NCBI RefSeq assembly: GCF_003347595.2 | Contig: NZ_QCZK02000040.1 | Span: forward strand, 34,822 to 98,821 | Reading direction: 5' to 3' | Origin: Botryobacter ruber | Lineage (GTDB): Bacteria > Bacteroidota > Bacteroidia > Cytophagales > Hymenobacteraceae | Length of the DNA stretch: 64,000 bases | Part shown: in pieces, positions 48,095 through 57,183 of the stretch | Layout: every line of letters begins with the position of its first letter | Position numbering within the stretch: position 1 is the first letter of the stretch | Made by a program: the position numbers and the translations under genes | Notes under the pieces: model-generated | What the model saw: the letters and a program-made list of their open reading frames with translations, nothing else | What the model was told of the DNA's origin: nothing | Database searches by the model: none

Positions 48095-48245
48095 AGGTGA
48101 AATGAAGTTTTTTAAGCGGTTAGAAATAGTACTACCTGACTCGCTGGGTTAAACCTCATTATATTTTGATATTTAAAAGAAATAAATTGACCAAAAAGCT
48201 TCAAAATCAAATTACATACTATGTAAATGATTCTATAATTATAAA

Positions 48246-48743
48246 TTATAATAAATCACCCTCTCCTTCAACTTCAATAAGTAGTTCCGGATTGTTAAAA
48301 TGAAAAGAAATTTTCGTTATTTGTTCAGATTCAAAATACCATGCTACCATGTATGGTTCACCTGAATATAAGAAATTGTCATAATCAGTTATTCCAATTA
48401 TCTCCCTTGCCCAGACCATTCCTTGAGAGTCTCCTTTCTGTTCTCTAACTGTTCTCACATGAGCCCATCTGTCTGCCATGGTAAATGAAGAGTCTAATTT
48501 AAACCGTTGCGCCACATAGTCGCTTAACCTGCCAACAATTCCTAGTTGAACATCATATTTGTCCTTATCAATTAAGAAATCAATACTGTTTAATCCATCA
48601 TAAAGCATTGCTGTGGTATCATCCTCAAAGACAGGACCGCCATCTATTTGTTTTCCACCCTCCCAAACTATAAATGAACTAGGCTTAAATGTTACAGCAA
48701 TTTTATTTAAGCGCATAAGTGGTTGGAACTTATCGTAACTCAT
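48246..48743 (-). CDS. Hypothetical protein in AT-rich island
   Basis: 165 residues, no signal peptide or membrane helix. The sequence has an alternating strand/helix look (WEGGKQIDGGPVFEDDTTAM, YMVAWYFESEQITKISFHF) and an acidic end (EVEGEGDLL). I do not recognise a family. It is far more AT-rich than its neighbours, is separated from the next gene by a long palindrome, and has no RBS-like sequence of note. Accessory-gene origin is inferred from composition; the role is unknown. Confidence 0.6.
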   Translation of the reverse strand: MSYDKFQPLMRLNKIAVTFKPSSFIVWEGGKQIDGGPVFEDDTTAMLYDGLNSIDFLIDKDKYDVQLGIVGRLSDYVAQRFKLDSSFTMADRWAHVRTVREQKGDSQGMVWAREIIGITDYDNFLYSGEPYMVAWYFESEQITKISFHFNNPELLIEVEGEGDLL

Positions 48744-48775
48744 AAATACATTTTTTCTTTATAATTTTTTATATG

Positions 48776-48844
48776 GCACAAACGGATGGTGCTACCGATG
48801 GGCGAGGCGGAGCCGAGCATAAAGGCTGCACTACCCGTTTGTGC
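48776..48844. repeat. Long imperfect palindrome between island genes
   Basis: Arms GCACAAACGGATGGTGC (48776-48792) and GCACTACCCGTTTGTGC (48828-48844) pair over 16 of 17 positions counting one G-U. The 35-base loop contains a further GC-rich palindrome (GGCGGAGCC). It fills the space between the two island genes and is GC-rich in an AT-rich setting. Confidence 0.75.
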
Positions 48845-48854
48845 AGTGTTTTCT

Positions 48855-49700
48855 TTATTTTACTTTCAAATCCTTCAGTCCTGTGTAGCTACCTCTATAC
48901 TTATAGGCATTTCCTATCTTTTCATTCATTGATTTTGTTTGCGGAACAAGTAATCTTACTTCAGCTTTATTTACCATATCTAATAATGTTATAACAGCAT
49001 TTTTGTCAATAGCATAATTATAGGCACACTCATTACTGCAAAATATTTTATTCTTCAACCCTGGTATAGTCTTGTATAAGTAGTGATTTCCTTGAGGTTT
49101 ATCTTTCGTAATATCAGAGAGGACCAAAGTGTAATCTGTAAAGTTTTTTGGCTTTACTCCAAATTGTCCCTTCTCTATCGTTGTTTTTACAATTTGTGAA
49201 GATTTATACTTATACTCATTTGAGCATTTAAAACTTGTATTACAGTATTCGCATACTTTTGAATTGAAGAATCTATCGTCCACTACTATAGGGAAAAATA
49301 GCTTATCAATTGGAATTTCAAATGCTGGATAGTTTAGAACTGATTCTGATAATAAACCATGATTTTCTCTCATCAACGTATCCACACATCTTTCAGAACA
49401 AATCAAATGTTGATTAATTCTTTTTACAGCAACAGCATACCTGCCCTTGAAGTAAGGTAAATTGTCAATGATAAAACTGTAATCTATATTTCCGCCATTC
49501 GATACATATACTACTTAATTATTATAATCTATATCTGCAATATCTGGATGCTGTAAATTAATAAAAACATTGACTACTCCAACAAACTTCATTTTGTCTA
49601 ATGTTGTGGCTGTGCCACATATCTCACAATTTTTGTTTGTAGCTTTTTCTGGAGTTGATGACTTTGTACTATTGCCAAAGAGGTTTGATAAAAAAGACAT
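48855..49700 (-). pseudogene. Zinc-finger protein gene interrupted by an in-frame TAA
   Basis: The frame from ATG at 49700 reads 61 codons (MSFLSNLFGNSTKSS start), meets TAA at 49515-49517, and continues open in the same frame to TAA at 48855. Ignoring the stop gives about 281 residues. The fused chain has two matching zinc modules: CEIC ... ICSERC and CEYC ... FCSNEC, like tandem MYM/TRASH-type fingers. The internal stop falls inside the first module, which argues for one original protein. Downstream restarts (TTG at 49406) give only 183 residues with unpaired cysteines. It could instead be a sequencing error or a programmed readthrough. Function unknown. Confidence 0.65.
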
Positions 49701-49735
49701 AGATTAAAATATTATTTTTTATAAATTTAAATATT

Positions 49736-49869
49736 GCCCAACGATAGGATAAACGGAGTTATTCGGCTTATCTGCATTATGTACGGACGATCCAATCAAC
49801 TCCTCAAGCATCAGAAACACCATTTACCCACAGCAAGATAAGGGAATATTCCAATAACACACGTTAGCT
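49736..49869. repeat. attC-like imperfect palindrome upstream of the island genes
   Basis: Begins GCCCAAC (49736-49742; fits RYYYAAC) and ends GTTAGCT (49863-49869; one base off GTTRRRY). Inside, TATTCGGCTTATCT (49760-49773) pairs with AGATAAGGGAATA (49836-49848). The 134-base size and end motifs fit an integron attC site, but the match is imperfect and no integrase is present. Confidence 0.35.
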
Positions 49870-49937
49870 CTGAAAATATTTTTTTCGAACAACAGCTTGC
49901 CAGGGTGCAAGCAGAACAGATTTCCATCCAAACAGTA

Positions 49938-49970
49938 GTACTGCAGCTGCCACCACAGCCTTTGCTGCTC
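49938..49970 (-). repeat. Family A intergenic repeat
   Basis: Plus strand GTACTGCAGCTGCCACCACA followed by GCCTTTGCTGCTC. Inverted orientation, upstream of the big hairpin at 49997-50076. Confidence 0.75.
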
Positions 49971-49996
49971 TAAAAGGCAATTCCACTGCTCAAAAA

Positions 49997-50076
49997 ACCT
50001 CGCAGTGTGCGGAGCTCCTGCGAGTGTTTGGAGGTACTGGTTCAGACACTCGCAGGACCTGCGGACACTGCGAGGT
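49997..50076. repeat. Long hairpin with 31-base arms
   Basis: Arms 49997-50027 and 50046-50076 match at 28 of 31 positions (outer ACCTCGCAGTGT, inner CCTGCGAGTGT) around an 18-base loop. It resembles the CCTCGCAGG-type palindromes often seen between Bacteroidota genes (from memory). No T-run. Confidence 0.8.
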
Positions 50077-50114
50077 CTTTCGGAGCAAGCTATCTGTCAT
50101 TACAAGATTAAATA

Positions 50115-50143
50115 GGAGCAGAGGCTGTGGTGGCAGCTGCAGT
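50115..50143 (+). repeat. Family A intergenic repeat
   Basis: GGAGCAGAGGCTGTGGTGGC followed by AGCTGCAGTAA. Forward partner of the inverted copy at 49938-49970, flanking the long hairpin. Confidence 0.75.
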
Positions 50144-50185
50144 AAATATTCTGAGAGGGGAAATGGGGAAAAAAAGCTTTTGAGG

Positions 50186-51337
50186 CTACTGCACCACCTT
50201 GTTTACCGCATCGATCATGGTAAACAGATCGCTGTAGTGGTGGTCGATGCGCTCGCCGCGTTTCCGGCCCAGGCGCACGATCACGAGCTCCTTTTCCGGC
50301 ATCACCACAATGTACTGGCCCAGGATGCCGCGGGCGTAAAAGATGTCCTGGCCTTTGTAGTCGGGCAGGAGCCACCAGTGGTAGCCGTAAAAATCTGTTG
50401 TTTTGCCTTCGTCGGTGGGGAGGCCGCTGGGGCTGAGGGAAGCTTTCACATAGGCTGGGTCTACAATCGTGTCGCCGTGCCAGACGCCGTTGTGCAGGTA
50501 CAGCTGCCCGATGCGGGCAAAGTCGCGGGCATTGGAAAAAAAGCAGCAGTAAGCCTTCTCGTTCCCGTCCGGGCGGTCTGTGCTCCAGGCGGCATCGTGT
50601 GCGGCGCCAATCCGGCGCCAGAGCTTTTCTTCGGCGTATTCGCTCAGGCTTTTACCGGTGGCGGCTTCCAGCACAAAGCTCAGCACCTGTGTGTCGCCGC
50701 TCTTGTAGCTGAACGATTGCCCGGGCGGCTCAACCGCCTGAAGCCGCCCGATGAGCTTTTTCAGGTTGGTGCCGTAGTAGGCCTCGGTGGTCATGGAGAT
50801 GGGGCTGGTGTAGGTTTCGTCCCAGTTAAGCCCGGAACTCATGTAGAGCAGGTGCTTCAGTTTGATGGCAGCCTTGTCTCCTTCGGCAAACTCCGGCAGA
50901 AAATCGGACACCGGCTGCTCCAGGCTTTTGATTTTGCCTTCTTTCAGAGCTATTCCTACCAGTACGCTCACAATGCTCTTCGCCACCGAAAAAGAGTTGC
51001 TCAGCGAGGTCGCATCGTAGCTCTCCCAGTACTGCTCATGCAGCAACGAATCCTGCTTTACCACCAGGAAAGCAACCGACTCCAGTTGCCGGTGCTGCAC
51101 TTCCAGTTCTTCCGGAAAGGTCAGGGTGTTGTAGTTTTTGGAAACAGGCCAGGGCGTTGCCGCTGCAGGCGCTTCTATTTTGCGCTGGTCAAAGATGCGG
51201 TAATCATCTATATCCGGGAAATTATAGCGCAGGGCCGTGTACACATAATTTTTGTCGGCAAAGTGCAGCCAGACGGCGGCAAGGCCCGCAACCAGAAGAA
51301 AAGCCAATCCGGTATTTCGTACTGCTTTACGGGCCAT
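50186..51337 (-). CDS. Serine hydrolase, class C beta-lactamase/DD-peptidase fold
   Basis: 383 residues. An N-terminal uncleaved-looking helix (GLAFLLVAGLAAVWLHF) anchors the protein. The catalytic SxxK is S117-V-A-K120 in SNSFSVAKSIVSV. The second motif is likely YxN-like in the GQSFSYKSGDTQVLSFV region, and the third near HHYSDLF-like C-terminal end is uncertain. This family includes esterases, beta-lactamases and DD-peptidases; the substrate is unknown. Four bases separate it from the upstream 1061-residue protein. Confidence 0.82.
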   Translation of the reverse strand: MARKAVRNTGLAFLLVAGLAAVWLHFADKNYVYTALRYNFPDIDDYRIFDQRKIEAPAAATPWPVSKNYNTLTFPEELEVQHRQLESVAFLVVKQDSLLHEQYWESYDATSLSNSFSVAKSIVSVLVGIALKEGKIKSLEQPVSDFLPEFAEGDKAAIKLKHLLYMSSGLNWDETYTSPISMTTEAYYGTNLKKLIGRLQAVEPPGQSFSYKSGDTQVLSFVLEAATGKSLSEYAEEKLWRRIGAAHDAAWSTDRPDGNEKAYCCFFSNARDFARIGQLYLHNGVWHGDTIVDPAYVKASLSPSGLPTDEGKTTDFYGYHWWLLPDYKGQDIFYARGILGQYIVVMPEKELVIVRLGRKRGERIDHHYSDLFTMIDAVNKVVQ

Positions 51338-51346
51338 TCTTCCGGG

Positions 51347-54300
51347 TTAAAAGTCGTACCCTAAGGTTACATAAAACTTAGGTCCTACGCGCCTGAAGTC
51401 ATCTTCGCCCCAGGCAACATCCAGTTTACCGTAAATCCCGAAGAGCGTGGAGCGGGCGCCAAAGCCGTAGCCCACCAGGAACGGGTTGCGGTAGTTGATA
51501 ACGGTAACTTCAAACGGGTTACTACCGGTTGTATTTTCGCCCCCCACAATACGCGTGTTGATGGAGTTATTTCCCGTGAAGGGGTTGTTGCCGTTATAGG
51601 CGGTACCGGCATCCACAAAAGAAGTGAGCTGCAGGTTGCGCAAAAAGCCGGAACCAATCTGCCCATCGTACAGGTACTGCACAATTGGCACCCGCAGTTC
51701 CAGGTTACCCATCATGTACTTGCTTCCGGTGCGGGTATTGAAATTGAACCCGCGCAAAGGCAACACATACTGCAGGTAGAAGATGTCGGCAGGGCCGCGC
51801 ACAATCACGTCGTTGGCCTCCGAGGCTTCGTCCTCATCCGGGAAAAGCCAGTTATCCATCCCGCCAATCAGGAAGCTTTTGAGGGCATTGCCGTAGAAGG
51901 CGCCATAGCTCAGGCGGCCCGCCAGAATAATTTCGCGGTGGATCTTCTGGTAACGCCGCAAATCGAAGTAGAATTTACTGAAGTTTGCTGCAGAATTTTC
52001 AAAGCCATTCAAGGTAAGGAAACCGATTTTCATACGGGTTCCTTCCAGCATGTTTACGCCTGTTGCAATGGAGTTATCGTACACGAACTCCAGTGTACCG
52101 CCTCCAAAATTGTTCACACTGTCGGGCACCGAAAATTCTGTTACGGTAGTAAAGCGGGCGTTCACAAAGGTAGGCTTTAACCGGAAGCTGGTGCTGTGGC
52201 TAAGCGGATACACCACCACCGGCGACACCTCGTGCTTGGCCAGGCGGAGCCGCAGGTTCTGCTCTTCGGTAACAATAACATCGCGCTTAAATTGCACCCC
52301 TACATCGTAGCGTCGTTTCAGGTTCATGTATTCTGAACTGAAGCGGCTTGTTTCCAGGTCGGTTTTCACGAAGGCGCTTCCGCTGATGTGGTGGTCTTCG
52401 AACAGATCGCTCATGTTTACGCCGGCCACAATACCAAAACCTAACAGCGGATCAGCATACACCGAGGTGATAATCTCGTGCACACTAAAGCGGAGATCAT
52501 AATCCACCGGACCGGCTATTTGGGCGCCCGGTGCAGAAGTTGGCCGCCGCACCACTGTTTTCTCGGGTTGGGCAGCGGTGGTTTTATCGGAATCAAACTG
52601 GTAGTTGTCGATGTTTACTTCACCTTCCCGCTTAGGCTTGGCCGGTGTGGTGGTGGTTTTGTCTTCGAGCAGCTTTTGAGTAGCAGCGCCTGCGGCAGGA
52701 GCGGCCGCATTGCGGGCACGGGTTTCCAGGATAACCTGCCGCGCCGTTTTCGGAAGCTCATTTAAGGTGGTGGCACTAAAATCGGGCAGCAGGTACACAA
52801 ACCGTTGCGCCTGGTCTTTGGCAACGAGCGCCAGCGTATTGGTACTGCTCTTAAAATCGTAGTTTTCGATGTTCTGAACAAAGTTGGTGAGCGGTTTCTT
52901 TTCGCCGGTAGCCAGGTTGTAGAAGTACAGGCTCCTGACACCACTTTCCTCGCTCAGGTATACCAGGTTGCCGTCGGCGGTGGCCCTCGGAAGCACTTCG
53001 CTGGCAATCGAGCTTGTCAGCTGCCTTACCTCCACATCACGGCCTGCTCTTTGCAACAGGAAGATATCGTAGTTATTTACCACATCCGTAAAACCGGGTT
53101 GGGCAACGGCAACCGCCGTATCAGCCCAGCGGTTAGAACTGAAAGCAATTTGTTCCGTTCCCTTCAGGAATACCGGGTTTACGTCGTCAAAAATATCGTT
53201 TGTAAGCTGCTGCTCCAGCCTGCCGGCGCCACTCAGCAGGTAAATATCCGATTGCCCGTCCCGGATGGCGCTCACCACCAGGTTCCGGCCATCCTCGGAA
53301 TAGCTCATGTCCTGCACCTGCGAAAACTGCGGCAACGTAGCAGAAGGCGTGGTTAAATCATCATAAAAAGGGATAACAGAAACGCCGCTGCCGGCTTTTA
53401 CCTGCCGCAGCACCATCTGCCCCCTGCGTGCCTCTATAAACCCTAACTGGTTGTTGTTACGCCAGGCCAGCACCGGCAGCTTATAATCTACCTCCTGGTC
53501 CAGCATTTTGTAGCCGCCTTTCCACACCACGCGGTCGCGCTTGCTGCGCACGTCCTGTACAATTATCTTATAGTTGCCTTTATCATTTTCCACGTAGGCC
53601 AGCAAGTTGCCGGCCGGGTTCAGGACAGGCTCGGAATAGTAAATACCTTTCCTGTTTTTCTGGAAAAGTTTCTTGTTATCCGGCAGCTCCACCAGCGGGT
53701 TTTCAGCACGCGTGTTTATCTGGGAGTAGTACCTGTACCACTCCTGCAGGAAGCGCTTGTAGGGGATGTTCAGGCTGCTGGTAATGCCAATCTCCACATC
53801 GCGGGTAATGCGGGTCAGGTTCAGTATATTCTGGATGGCTGTATAGCCATAGCGTTCGGCAATGTAATTCCAGATGGAGTGGCCGGCGAGTTCCTGGTTG
53901 TTTTTCAGAAACAGTTCGGGGCGCTGCTTCGGGTTGCTGAGCAGCACATCGCGCACATAGTTATCCATTGGTATGCTCCACCCTTCGGCGGTATAGGCGG
54001 CCACACCGCTTACAAACCAATCGGGCAGGCGCAGCAGGTAGCTGCTCTGGAGCGCTTCTTTTAAACTGCCGCCATACATCATGTCGCTCAGCAGCAGTTC
54101 GGTAAGGCGGTAGCTCAGGTCACGCTTAAACTCAGTCTGTGTTCCTTCAAAGGCCAGCTCAATTTTATTTTTGAGGAAGAGGGTTTCTCCGCCGGTTTCG
54201 AACTGGTCGTTACTCAGGCCAATGTTGCTTTGCTTCAGGTCGGTTGGCGAGTTGTAGAGCAGGAAGGTAATTTTGGAGTACGGGTAATAGCCAATCAGGC

Positions 54301-54532
54301 TAGTGATCCGCTTCAGTTCCTTCTCGGCATACTCGGCGGCATGTCGCGCTGTTTTATCCCCTCCTTTATAGAAGTAAACATTGAAATTCGGAGTGCTGTA
54401 CAACCGCCAGTCAAAGTTCTTGTACTGGATACGGTTCCTCCCAAAAGTATCGCGGCCGGGCTGTGCCTGCAACGTGCCGCTGCCCAGTAAGCAAAGCACA
54501 AACAGCGGCAATAACCATGTATATAAACGCAT
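51347..54532 (-). CDS. Pseudo-peptidase MA / beta-propeller / outer-membrane barrel protein
   Basis: 1061 residues. Signal peptide (LGSGTLQAQPG). Residues about 30-260 look like a peptidase MA-type gluzincin domain (LPDWFVSGVAAYTAEGW in place of P-W-x-x-E-G-x-A-x-Y), but the HExxH motif is absent, so it is probably inactive. Residues about 300-620 carry TolB/PD40-like propeller repeats (NPAGNLLAYVENDKGNYKI, EQIAFSSNRWADTAVA). After a Pro/Thr linker the C-terminal 350 residues form a predicted outer-membrane barrel ending in FYVTLGYDF. Function unknown; surface assembly or substrate handling is possible. Confidence 0.8.
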   Translation of the reverse strand: MRLYTWLLPLFVLCLLGSGTLQAQPGRDTFGRNRIQYKNFDWRLYSTPNFNVYFYKGGDKTARHAAEYAEKELKRITSLIGYYPYSKITFLLYNSPTDLKQSNIGLSNDQFETGGETLFLKNKIELAFEGTQTEFKRDLSYRLTELLLSDMMYGGSLKEALQSSYLLRLPDWFVSGVAAYTAEGWSIPMDNYVRDVLLSNPKQRPELFLKNNQELAGHSIWNYIAERYGYTAIQNILNLTRITRDVEIGITSSLNIPYKRFLQEWYRYYSQINTRAENPLVELPDNKKLFQKNRKGIYYSEPVLNPAGNLLAYVENDKGNYKIIVQDVRSKRDRVVWKGGYKMLDQEVDYKLPVLAWRNNNQLGFIEARRGQMVLRQVKAGSGVSVIPFYDDLTTPSATLPQFSQVQDMSYSEDGRNLVVSAIRDGQSDIYLLSGAGRLEQQLTNDIFDDVNPVFLKGTEQIAFSSNRWADTAVAVAQPGFTDVVNNYDIFLLQRAGRDVEVRQLTSSIASEVLPRATADGNLVYLSEESGVRSLYFYNLATGEKKPLTNFVQNIENYDFKSSTNTLALVAKDQAQRFVYLLPDFSATTLNELPKTARQVILETRARNAAAPAAGAATQKLLEDKTTTTPAKPKREGEVNIDNYQFDSDKTTAAQPEKTVVRRPTSAPGAQIAGPVDYDLRFSVHEIITSVYADPLLGFGIVAGVNMSDLFEDHHISGSAFVKTDLETSRFSSEYMNLKRRYDVGVQFKRDVIVTEEQNLRLRLAKHEVSPVVVYPLSHSTSFRLKPTFVNARFTTVTEFSVPDSVNNFGGGTLEFVYDNSIATGVNMLEGTRMKIGFLTLNGFENSAANFSKFYFDLRRYQKIHREIILAGRLSYGAFYGNALKSFLIGGMDNWLFPDEDEASEANDVIVRGPADIFYLQYVLPLRGFNFNTRTGSKYMMGNLELRVPIVQYLYDGQIGSGFLRNLQLTSFVDAGTAYNGNNPFTGNNSINTRIVGGENTTGSNPFEVTVINYRNPFLVGYGFGARSTLFGIYGKLDVAWGEDDFRRVGPKFYVTLGYDF

Positions 54533-54536
54533 GCGC

Positions 54537-55625
54537 TTAGGTTTGTTGATTTGAGTTTTTTACGTAACTGTAATATAACGAAAAATATCTTGTAATATTT
54601 ACTTCGGGCAGCAGTTCTGCGTTACCTGCCAGTGCATCTGCAAACAGGCTGGCTAAATAAGGTACCATCAGCACGCCTTTCGAGCCCATGCCGTTAAAAA
54701 CACTTAGCTGCGGGTGCTCCGGGTGCTGCCCGATAAGCGGACGCCGGTCACGCACAGCAGGCCGGATGCCGGCCCAGTGGTTCTTTACGGTAAATGGATG
54801 TGCGGTAATCTGGGAAAAGCGTTCTGACAGTTCCTCCCGGCCGGCTGGTGTAGGCTGCTCATCCGGCTCGCGCCAGTTATAGGTAGCCCCTATTTTAAAT
54901 ACGCCTCCTCCCATAGGAAGAACGTAAACAGCTTTGTTATAGATGCATTCGGTTTCAAATTTCTCCGTCTCCACTTCCAGCACCTCGCCCTTGGTAGGCT
55001 GCAGGGGCAGCCATTTGAAAAAGGGGTTGTGTATGACCTGATAGCCCTCGCAGAAGATGATGTGCTTTGCCCGGAAGCCTTTATACGTCACGCCGGTTTC
55101 GGTCAGCGCCAGTTGGTCGAACTGAAATTTTTCGGACAGCAGCGCCCCTTCCTGCTCCAGTTCCTGCCGTAGCAGGGCCAGCGTGCGCGCCACCTCCAGG
55201 TGCCCTCCCTGCTCAATCAGGATGCCGCCATAGGGGTCCTGCAGCAGCGGGTCGCCGGTACTGCTTACGCGGGTCTCTTTTATATAACTGCTCCAGCCAC
55301 CATTGCCACTGCGCCCCATCCAGTTGTTCTGCTCTTCTACAGAAGAGAATATTTTATAGATGGGCTGATGAAAGTAGAGCGGCTGTCGGAAATGGTCTTC
55401 CAGTTCCTTATAAAAAGCATCGGCAAAGGGAATAAAGGTATCGGCCAGCCACGATTTTGCAAACCGCTTGCCCGCCACCGGGTTCACCAGGCCTGCTGCC
55501 ACGTTAGACGCTGAGTTCGGTTTCAGTTCATCAATTACCAGTACCCGCTGCCCCTGTTTGCGCAGCGTGTAAGCTAAAATGGCTCCTGCTAGCCCGTGGC
55601 CAACAACTATAAAATCGTAATTCAT
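54537..55625 (-). CDS. FAD-dependent oxidoreductase (DAO family)
   Basis: 362 residues. N-terminal FAD-binding GHGLAGA (G9, G11, G14) with VLVIDE at the end of strand 2, and C-terminal HWAGIRPAVRDRRPLIG, typical of D-amino acid oxidase/glycine oxidase-like proteins. It oxidises a C-N bond of an amine substrate; the exact substrate is not evident. It ends 5 bases before the barrel protein start, so it is upstream in the same operon. Confidence 0.88.
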   Translation of the reverse strand: MNYDFIVVGHGLAGAILAYTLRKQGQRVLVIDELKPNSASNVAAGLVNPVAGKRFAKSWLADTFIPFADAFYKELEDHFRQPLYFHQPIYKIFSSVEEQNNWMGRSGNGGWSSYIKETRVSSTGDPLLQDPYGGILIEQGGHLEVARTLALLRQELEQEGALLSEKFQFDQLALTETGVTYKGFRAKHIIFCEGYQVIHNPFFKWLPLQPTKGEVLEVETEKFETECIYNKAVYVLPMGGGVFKIGATYNWREPDEQPTPAGREELSERFSQITAHPFTVKNHWAGIRPAVRDRRPLIGQHPEHPQLSVFNGMGSKGVLMVPYLASLFADALAGNAELLPEVNITRYFSLYYSYVKNSNQQT

Positions 55626-55711
55626 TTGGGCAATTTACAACAAGTACAGCTGAATTTTGTAACTTAGAAGCCAATATTGCAGGCATTATTGCGAAACAAA
55701 CCAAAAAATAT

Positions 55712-56347
55712 ATGGAGGTTACCTGCCTTACATTTAACCCTTTCCAGGAAAACACTTACCTGCTCCACGACAGCACCGGCGAGTGCGTTGTAGTAGACCC
55801 GGGCTGTTACGAAAAACACGAACAGGCAGAACTTAAAGCCTATATCGAACAGCACAACCTGAAAGTAGTAAAGCTGCTCAACACCCATTGCCACATCGAC
55901 CATGTACTCGGCAATACCTTTGTAGCCGACACCTATGGCGTGGGTTTGGAGATACACGAACAGGACCTGCCCACGCTCCGGTCTGTACCGGCTTATGCTC
56001 CTGCCTATGGCTTTCCGATGTATTCCGAAACGCTTCCTTCATCCTATCTGAAAGAAGGCGATCCTGTTACGTTTGGCAACACAACACTGCAGGTGCTCTT
56101 TACACCGGGTCACGCACCCGGACATGTGGTTTTTTATAATGAGCAGGAAAAAGTTTGCATCGGGGGCGATGTACTGTTCCGGCAAAGCATAGGCCGCACC
56201 GACCTTCCCGGCGGCGACTTCGACACGCTTCTCAACAGCATCCGAACCAAGATGTTCACGCTTCCGGAGGAGGTAACGGTATATCCCGGGCACGGACCGG
56301 AAACGACCATCGGGTACGAGAAAAAACACAATCCTTTTCTACGTTAA
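55712..56347 (+). CDS. MBL-fold hydrolase (glyoxalase II-like)
   Basis: 211 residues, cytoplasmic. The THCHIDH metal motif gives H59, H61, D63 and H64. Further ligands are likely H in FTPGHAPGH, D in CIGGDVLF and H in YPGHGPET. The pattern fits glyoxalase II-like thioesterases. The start at 55712 (MEVTCLTFNPFQENTYLL) is the family's usual N-terminus. It lies 21 bases before pssA. Confidence 0.88.
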   Translation: MEVTCLTFNPFQENTYLLHDSTGECVVVDPGCYEKHEQAELKAYIEQHNLKVVKLLNTHCHIDHVLGNTFVADTYGVGLEIHEQDLPTLRSVPAYAPAYGFPMYSETLPSSYLKEGDPVTFGNTTLQVLFTPGHAPGHVVFYNEQEKVCIGGDVLFRQSIGRTDLPGGDFDTLLNSIRTKMFTLPEEVTVYPGHGPETTIGYEKKHNPFLR

Positions 56348-56368
56348 GCGCGCCGGCACCTGATATTA

Positions 56369-57073
56369 ATGAAGAAGCATATCCCCAATACCATCACCTG
56401 CCTGAACCTGTTTGCCGGTTGCCTGGCCCTGTACTTTGCTTTTAACGATAAGCTGGTATACGCTGCTTACATGGTTATTATAGCCGCTGTTTTTGATTTC
56501 CTGGATGGCATGCTGGCACGCCTGCTGAAAGCGTATTCAGAGATCGGCAAGCAGCTCGACTCGTTAGCCGACATGGTTTCGTTTGGTGTTGTGCCCGGCA
56601 CTATTATGTTCAGCCTGTTTACCAGAGCCGGTACCGGTGCACTGGGCGTTCCGGAGCAGGTGCTGCCTTTTGCCGGTTTCCTGATAACTGTTTTCTCGGC
56701 GCTGCGCCTGGCCAAGTTCAATATAGATACCCGCCAGACTACTTCCTTTATCGGAGTGCCTACCCCTGCCTGTTCTATGTTTGTAGCCTCGCTTCCGCTT
56801 ATCCTGGCGCAAACGCCCCTGCTGTACGACAGAGTTATCCTGAACCCCCTGGTGCTGCTGCTTATTACGGTCGTTTTTTCTTACTTACTCGTAGCCGAAC
56901 TGCCGCTGTTTGCCTTAAAATTTAAAAACCTGAGCTGGAAAGAAAACGCCGTCCGGTTTATATTCCTGGGATTATCCGTCATTTTGCTGGCTCTTTTTAA
57001 ATTCGCAGCAATACCGCTTATTATCGTACTGTATGTGGTGTTGTCTTTCATAAAAAAGCCATCCCATTTATGA
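56369..57073 (+). CDS. pssA: CDP-diacylglycerol-serine O-phosphatidyltransferase
   Basis: 234 residues with about 7 membrane helices. The CDP-alcohol phosphotransferase signature D46-G47-x2-A50-R51-x8-G60-x3-D64-x3-D68 is complete. It makes phosphatidylserine, the precursor of phosphatidylethanolamine, in the inner membrane. Its TGA overlaps the ATG of the short purS-like frame (ATGA at 57070-57073). Confidence 0.95.
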   Translation: MKKHIPNTITCLNLFAGCLALYFAFNDKLVYAAYMVIIAAVFDFLDGMLARLLKAYSEIGKQLDSLADMVSFGVVPGTIMFSLFTRAGTGALGVPEQVLPFAGFLITVFSALRLAKFNIDTRQTTSFIGVPTPACSMFVASLPLILAQTPLLYDRVILNPLVLLLITVVFSYLLVAELPLFALKFKNLSWKENAVRFIFLGLSVILLALFKFAAIPLIIVLYVVLSFIKKPSHL

Positions 57074-57183
57074 GATTAAGTGCCGGAACAGAAGAAACCG
57101 CTAAAGAGAAAGAGAGGATCTGTAATACGCTTCCGGCGAACCCGATCATGGAATCGTACACCTATGAACTACAGCTGCAATAA
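57070..57183 (+). pseudogene. purS: C-terminal remnant of purS (FGAM synthase small subunit)
   Basis: 37 residues: RLSAGTEETAKEKERICNTL followed by PANPIMESYTYELQLQ. The block ANPIMESYTYEL is close to the C-terminus of Bacteroidota PurS proteins. Intact PurS is about 80 residues; the first half is missing and the ATG overlaps the pssA stop. It may be a deletion remnant, a small separate protein, or an assembly deletion. PurS is needed by the short form of PurL; other copies cannot be judged from this window. Confidence 0.55.

Noticed and set aside
50024..51364. 446-codon plus-strand frame opposite the serine hydrolase
   Set aside because: Antisense shadow; the minus strand has SxxK and full-length family features.
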